DNA from: Gammaproteobacteria bacterium
GTDB taxonomy: Bacteria; Pseudomonadota; Gammaproteobacteria; Chromatiales; Chromatiaceae
Assembly: GCA_006227775.1 (NCBI GenBank)
Contig: SBFV01000095.1
Location: 1-8,058, forward strand
DNA length: 8,058 nucleotides
Reading direction: 5' to 3'
The notes under the pieces were generated by a model. It saw only the letters and a list, made by a program, of their open reading frames with translations, was not told where the DNA came from and ran no database searches. Positions within the stretch are counted from its first letter, which is position 1; each line of letters opens with the position of its first letter. The position numbers and the translations under genes are program-made. This document shows, one piece after another, positions 6,301-8,058 of the stretch.

Positions 6301-6314
6301 ATAGGTAGCCACAC

Positions 6315-6545
6315 ATGAGATTCCTGATCGCGCTCTTCACCCTGCTGTTGTGTGGCTGTACCTCGGAGGTTCTCCTGTCGGACAGCCGTAACGTGGTGAT
6401 CAGCGCTGACCTGCGCCGCGCCGACGAGGCCCAGGCCATCGCTGACCAAGAGTGCGCCGCCTATGGCAAGAAGGCGTCGTTGATGCGGGAAAACAGCAGA
6501 ACCAACGTTTCCGCCAATTACATTTTCCAATGCGTGACGCCCTGA
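6315..6545 (+). CDS. Small lipoprotein of unknown function (76 residues)
   Basis: MRFLIALFTLLLCGC is a short lipoprotein signal peptide with lipobox LCGC and lipid-bearing Cys15. The mature part is only about 62 residues: TSEVLLSDSRNVVISADLRR, then ADEAQAIADQECAAYGKKASLM and a closing strand ANYIFQCVTP. The 'A.AqaiAd.eC..ygk.A....' and '.f.C' pattern recalls small gammaproteobacterial lipoproteins with no assigned role, in which the two remaining cysteines (47 and 73 here) might form a disulfide in the periplasm. AGG at 6303-6305 stands nine bases before the ATG. The gene is divergent from the TRAP receptor and stands alone, with 289 bp to the FIST gene. Coding is well supported by the signal peptide and codon use; the function is not known. 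Confidence 0.8.
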   Translation: MRFLIALFTLLLCGCTSEVLLSDSRNVVISADLRRADEAQAIADQECAAYGKKASLMRENSRTNVSANYIFQCVTP

Positions 6546-6834
6546 ACGGCCTTTCATCGCCAGGAATGGCCCCTGGTTGAGGGGGGAATCTCTACTCGTT
6601 GCGGTCCTGCAAGCTTCCTCCCCTTTTCCAGGACCGCCACCCCAACGGACCCCTGACGAACTTGATCCCAGGACAGACGGGGGCGTTTGACCTGGTCGCG
6701 ATCACGGCGGACGACAAGGGCCTCGCCCTGGAACTGGACCTTGCCCCCGACCTGAACGATCATCCCCACGGGCCCTGGCGACCAAGCAATTTCCGCGCCT
6801 TGGGCGAATCCATCACCAGACGAGGACCAGACCG
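6546..6834 (+). other. Gap without an intact gene between small lipoprotein and FIST genes
   Basis: The first part holds a weak inverted repeat, CCAGG (6560-6564) with CCTGG (6572-6576), 15 bases after the lipoprotein stop, which might end its transcript but has no T-run. The second part (about 6686-6826) translates into a possible decayed kinase fragment. The last bases contain the FIST gene's ribosome binding site, GAGGA, eight bases before its ATG. Confidence 0.55.
6686..6826 (+). pseudogene. Possible remnant of a histidine kinase (HisKA-HATPase junction)
   Basis: Read in the frame starting at 6686, the sequence gives FDLVAITADDKG, LALELDLAPDLNDHPHG and PWRPSNFRALGESITRRG. This resembles the stretch of hybrid histidine kinases between dimerisation and ATPase domains, usually like 'FDL...A..KGL.LELDLAPDLP..v.GDP.RLRQVL.NLLGNAIKFT..G'. 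The match is best for KGLALELDLAPDL (6716-6754); the following N-box region is only loosely recognisable. There is no plausible start with a binding site, no ATPase domain and no room for one before the FIST gene. If real, it is an internal scrap of a deleted kinase gene. It could be chance in GC-rich DNA. Confidence 0.35.
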
Positions 6835-8031
6835 ATGCTCGAATTCTTCTCCGCCAGCACCCGCATGGTGAACTCCCGCCGGGCCATGGCCGAATGCCTG
6901 GAGGCCGCCTTGGGCGAGGGCAACACCGACTGTGACCTGGTGGTCATCCACGCCTCCATGGGCCACGACTTCGCGGCCCTGATCGCCGAGGCCAAGGCCC
7001 TGGCCCCCAGCGCCCGCATCGTCGGCTCCTCCTGCTGTGGCGTCGTCGGTAAGGAGGGGGTGAGCGAGTCCATGAAGGACCTGGCCATCATGGCGGTGCG
7101 CGGCGCGGCGGAGATCGCCGTGGCCTGCGTGGACGGCATTTACGGCCACAACTCCTTCCAGAAATCCGCCGCACTGGCCGCCCAGCTCAGGACAGCCAAC
7201 CCCGGCATCAACATGGTGTATTTCCTCGCCCCCGGCATCGACATCGCCGATGACCGCTGCATCGCCGGCATCGAGTCCGTCTTCGGGCCCGATGTGACCA
7301 TTTTCGGCGCTACCTCCGCCGACAACATGAAGGGCATCACCAGTTACCAGATGGTTGATGACCGGGTTTACGAGCATGCCGCCTATGCCGTGGGCTTCGC
7401 CGACCCGACCCTGGACGTCCTCACCCAGGCCACCCACGGCTTCGTTGCCGTGGGCGAGCCCATGATAGTGACCCAATCCGAGGAGAACCGCATCCTCCAA
7501 CTCGACAGCCGCCCGGCCTGGGCCGAATATACCCGCCGCCTGGCCCTGCCGGAGACCGCCACCTGCGGCGATACCATCCCCATCGGCGCGCTGGCGGAGC
7601 ACCTGCGGCCCAAGCTGGCGGAGGAATACGGCAATGAGCACATCCTGCGGGTGGTCACCAAGCATGACCCGGACGGGGCCATGCACTACGCCACCACCTG
7701 TCCCGAGGGTACCCGCCTTTGGCTGACGGTGCGCGACGAGGAGCGCATCTTCAACGACATGGACCGCATGATGAGCCAGATGGTGGAACGGATCGGGGGG
7801 CGGGAGCTGGTGGCCGTCTTCCACGCCGACTGCCTGGCACGGGGACGCTTCCTCTTCAATCGGGTGATGAAGGAGGAACTGGTGGGCCGCATGCAGTATC
7901 CCCTGGCCCGGAATGGCGAGATCCCGCCCTGGCTCGGCATGTACGGCTTCGGCGAGTTCGCCCGGCTCGGCGGCAAGAATGAATACCACAACTACACCAC
8001 GGCGATTTATGCCCTTTGTCGGAATCCTTGA
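6835..8031 (+). CDS. FIST domain signal-transduction protein (FIST_N plus FIST_C)
   Basis: This 398-residue protein has no signal peptide or membrane segment and should be cytoplasmic. The N-terminal half (about 30-220) has the FIST_N pattern: DLVVIHASMG, ARIVGSSCCGVVG, VYFLAPGIDIADD and TIFGATSADNMKGITSYQMVDDRVYEH. The C-terminal half (about 225-395) has FIST_C marks: VAVFHADCLARGRFLF (326-341), PWLGMYGFGEFARLGG (365-380) and a final YTTAIYAL strand. FIST domains are predicted ligand sensors, possibly for amino acids, and are usually encoded beside or fused to histidine kinases, cyclases or chemotaxis receptors. Here the protein has no output domain of its own and would need a partner. The adjacent cysteines C67-C68 in the GSSCCG loop are notable. 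The ATG has CGAGGA eight bases upstream, a good ribosome binding site. The molecular ligand is unknown. Confidence 0.92.
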   Translation: MLEFFSASTRMVNSRRAMAECLEAALGEGNTDCDLVVIHASMGHDFAALIAEAKALAPSARIVGSSCCGVVGKEGVSESMKDLAIMAVRGAAEIAVACVDGIYGHNSFQKSAALAAQLRTANPGINMVYFLAPGIDIADDRCIAGIESVFGPDVTIFGATSADNMKGITSYQMVDDRVYEHAAYAVGFADPTLDVLTQATHGFVAVGEPMIVTQSEENRILQLDSRPAWAEYTRRLALPETATCGDTIPIGALAEHLRPKLAEEYGNEHILRVVTKHDPDGAMHYATTCPEGTRLWLTVRDEERIFNDMDRMMSQMVERIGGRELVAVFHADCLARGRFLFNRVMKEELVGRMQYPLARNGEIPPWLGMYGFGEFARLGGKNEYHNYTTAIYALCRNP

Positions 8032-8037
8032 GGCCGC

Positions 8038-8058
8038 GTGACTCCCAAGCCCCCGACC
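8038..8058 (+). CDS. Possible start of a downstream gene, cut by the window end
   Basis: A GTG at 8038-8040 follows the FIST stop codon by six bases and has GAGG close upstream (8030-8033, inside and after that stop). It opens a frame reading (M)TPKPPT up to the window end. Such tight spacing would suit translational coupling to the FIST gene, and FIST genes are often followed by a sensor kinase gene. Seven codons are too few to identify a product. Confidence 0.25.

Larger units (their letters stand above)
6063..6314. other. Divergent intergenic region, 252 bp
   Basis: This gap separates the minus-strand TRAP receptor gene from the plus-strand small lipoprotein gene and must hold both start regions. 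It is richer in A+T than its neighbours at 6166-6178 and 6268-6303. It carries one candidate -10 element and a perfect 16-bp tandem duplication. No coding signal, RNA gene or riboswitch was recognised in it. Confidence 0.6.

Noticed and set aside
6560..6576. Inverted repeat CCAGG/CCTGG after the small lipoprotein gene as a terminator
   Set aside because: Only five base pairs and no T-run follow it; such pairs are frequent by chance at this GC content. It is mentioned only within the gap entry.
6760..7989. 409-residue minus-strand open frame opposite the FIST gene
   Set aside because: It is rich in Gly, His and Ala without domain motifs, while the plus frame shows a full FIST_N/FIST_C pattern and a good ribosome binding site.

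Overview
The window looks like a piece of chromosome from a GC-rich (roughly two-thirds G+C) gammaproteobacterium. The best guess is a purple sulfur bacterium or a relative (Chromatiales). That guess rests on GC-rich codon use, a full-length Pat/PatZ-type protein acetyltransferase, a DUF6279-type lipoprotein, a TakP-like TRAP binding protein and a FIST signalling protein. No rRNA, tRNA, CRISPR array, transposase or phage gene was seen.

Layout. (i) 1-381, plus: the C-terminal end of a PAS sensor protein cut by the window edge. It stops about ten residues after the PAS domain and overlaps the 3' end of the next gene tail to tail. (ii) 370-3474, minus: a 1034-residue fusion of an NDP-forming acyl-CoA synthetase (CoA-binding, ligase-CoA and ATP-grasp parts) with a C-terminal GNAT acetyltransferase, i.e. 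a Pat/PatZ lysine acetyltransferase. It carries two in-frame tandem-repeat insertions, one of eight 15-bp units and one of four 27/30-bp units. (iii) About 3473-3937, plus: a divergent acyl-carrier-like protein with a phosphopantetheine serine and a proline-rich N-terminus of uncertain start. (iv) 3967-4842, minus: a DUF6279-like lipoprotein. (v) 4974-6062, minus: a Tat-exported TRAP solute receptor very like TakP, a 2-oxo-acid binder, without its membrane partners in the window. (vi) 6063-6314: a divergent promoter region with a perfect 16-bp tandem duplication. (vii) 6315-6545, plus: a 76-residue lipoprotein. (viii) 6546-6834: no intact gene, but a possible remnant of a histidine kinase. (ix) 6835-8031, plus: a cytoplasmic FIST_N/FIST_C sensor protein. 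A GTG seven bases after its stop may open a downstream gene.

How the genes may relate. Pat/PatZ enzymes use acetyl-CoA to acetylate lysines, classically shutting down acetyl-CoA synthetase. The divergent carrier protein also handles thioesters, and the TRAP receptor probably binds 2-oxo acids such as pyruvate, so a carbon and acyl-CoA theme is possible but is inference. The PAS and FIST proteins are signalling parts whose partners lie outside the window or have decayed. The most unusual signals are the repeat expansions inside the acetyltransferase gene, its retained ligase histidine, the carrier protein beside it and the possible kinase remnant upstream of the FIST gene.
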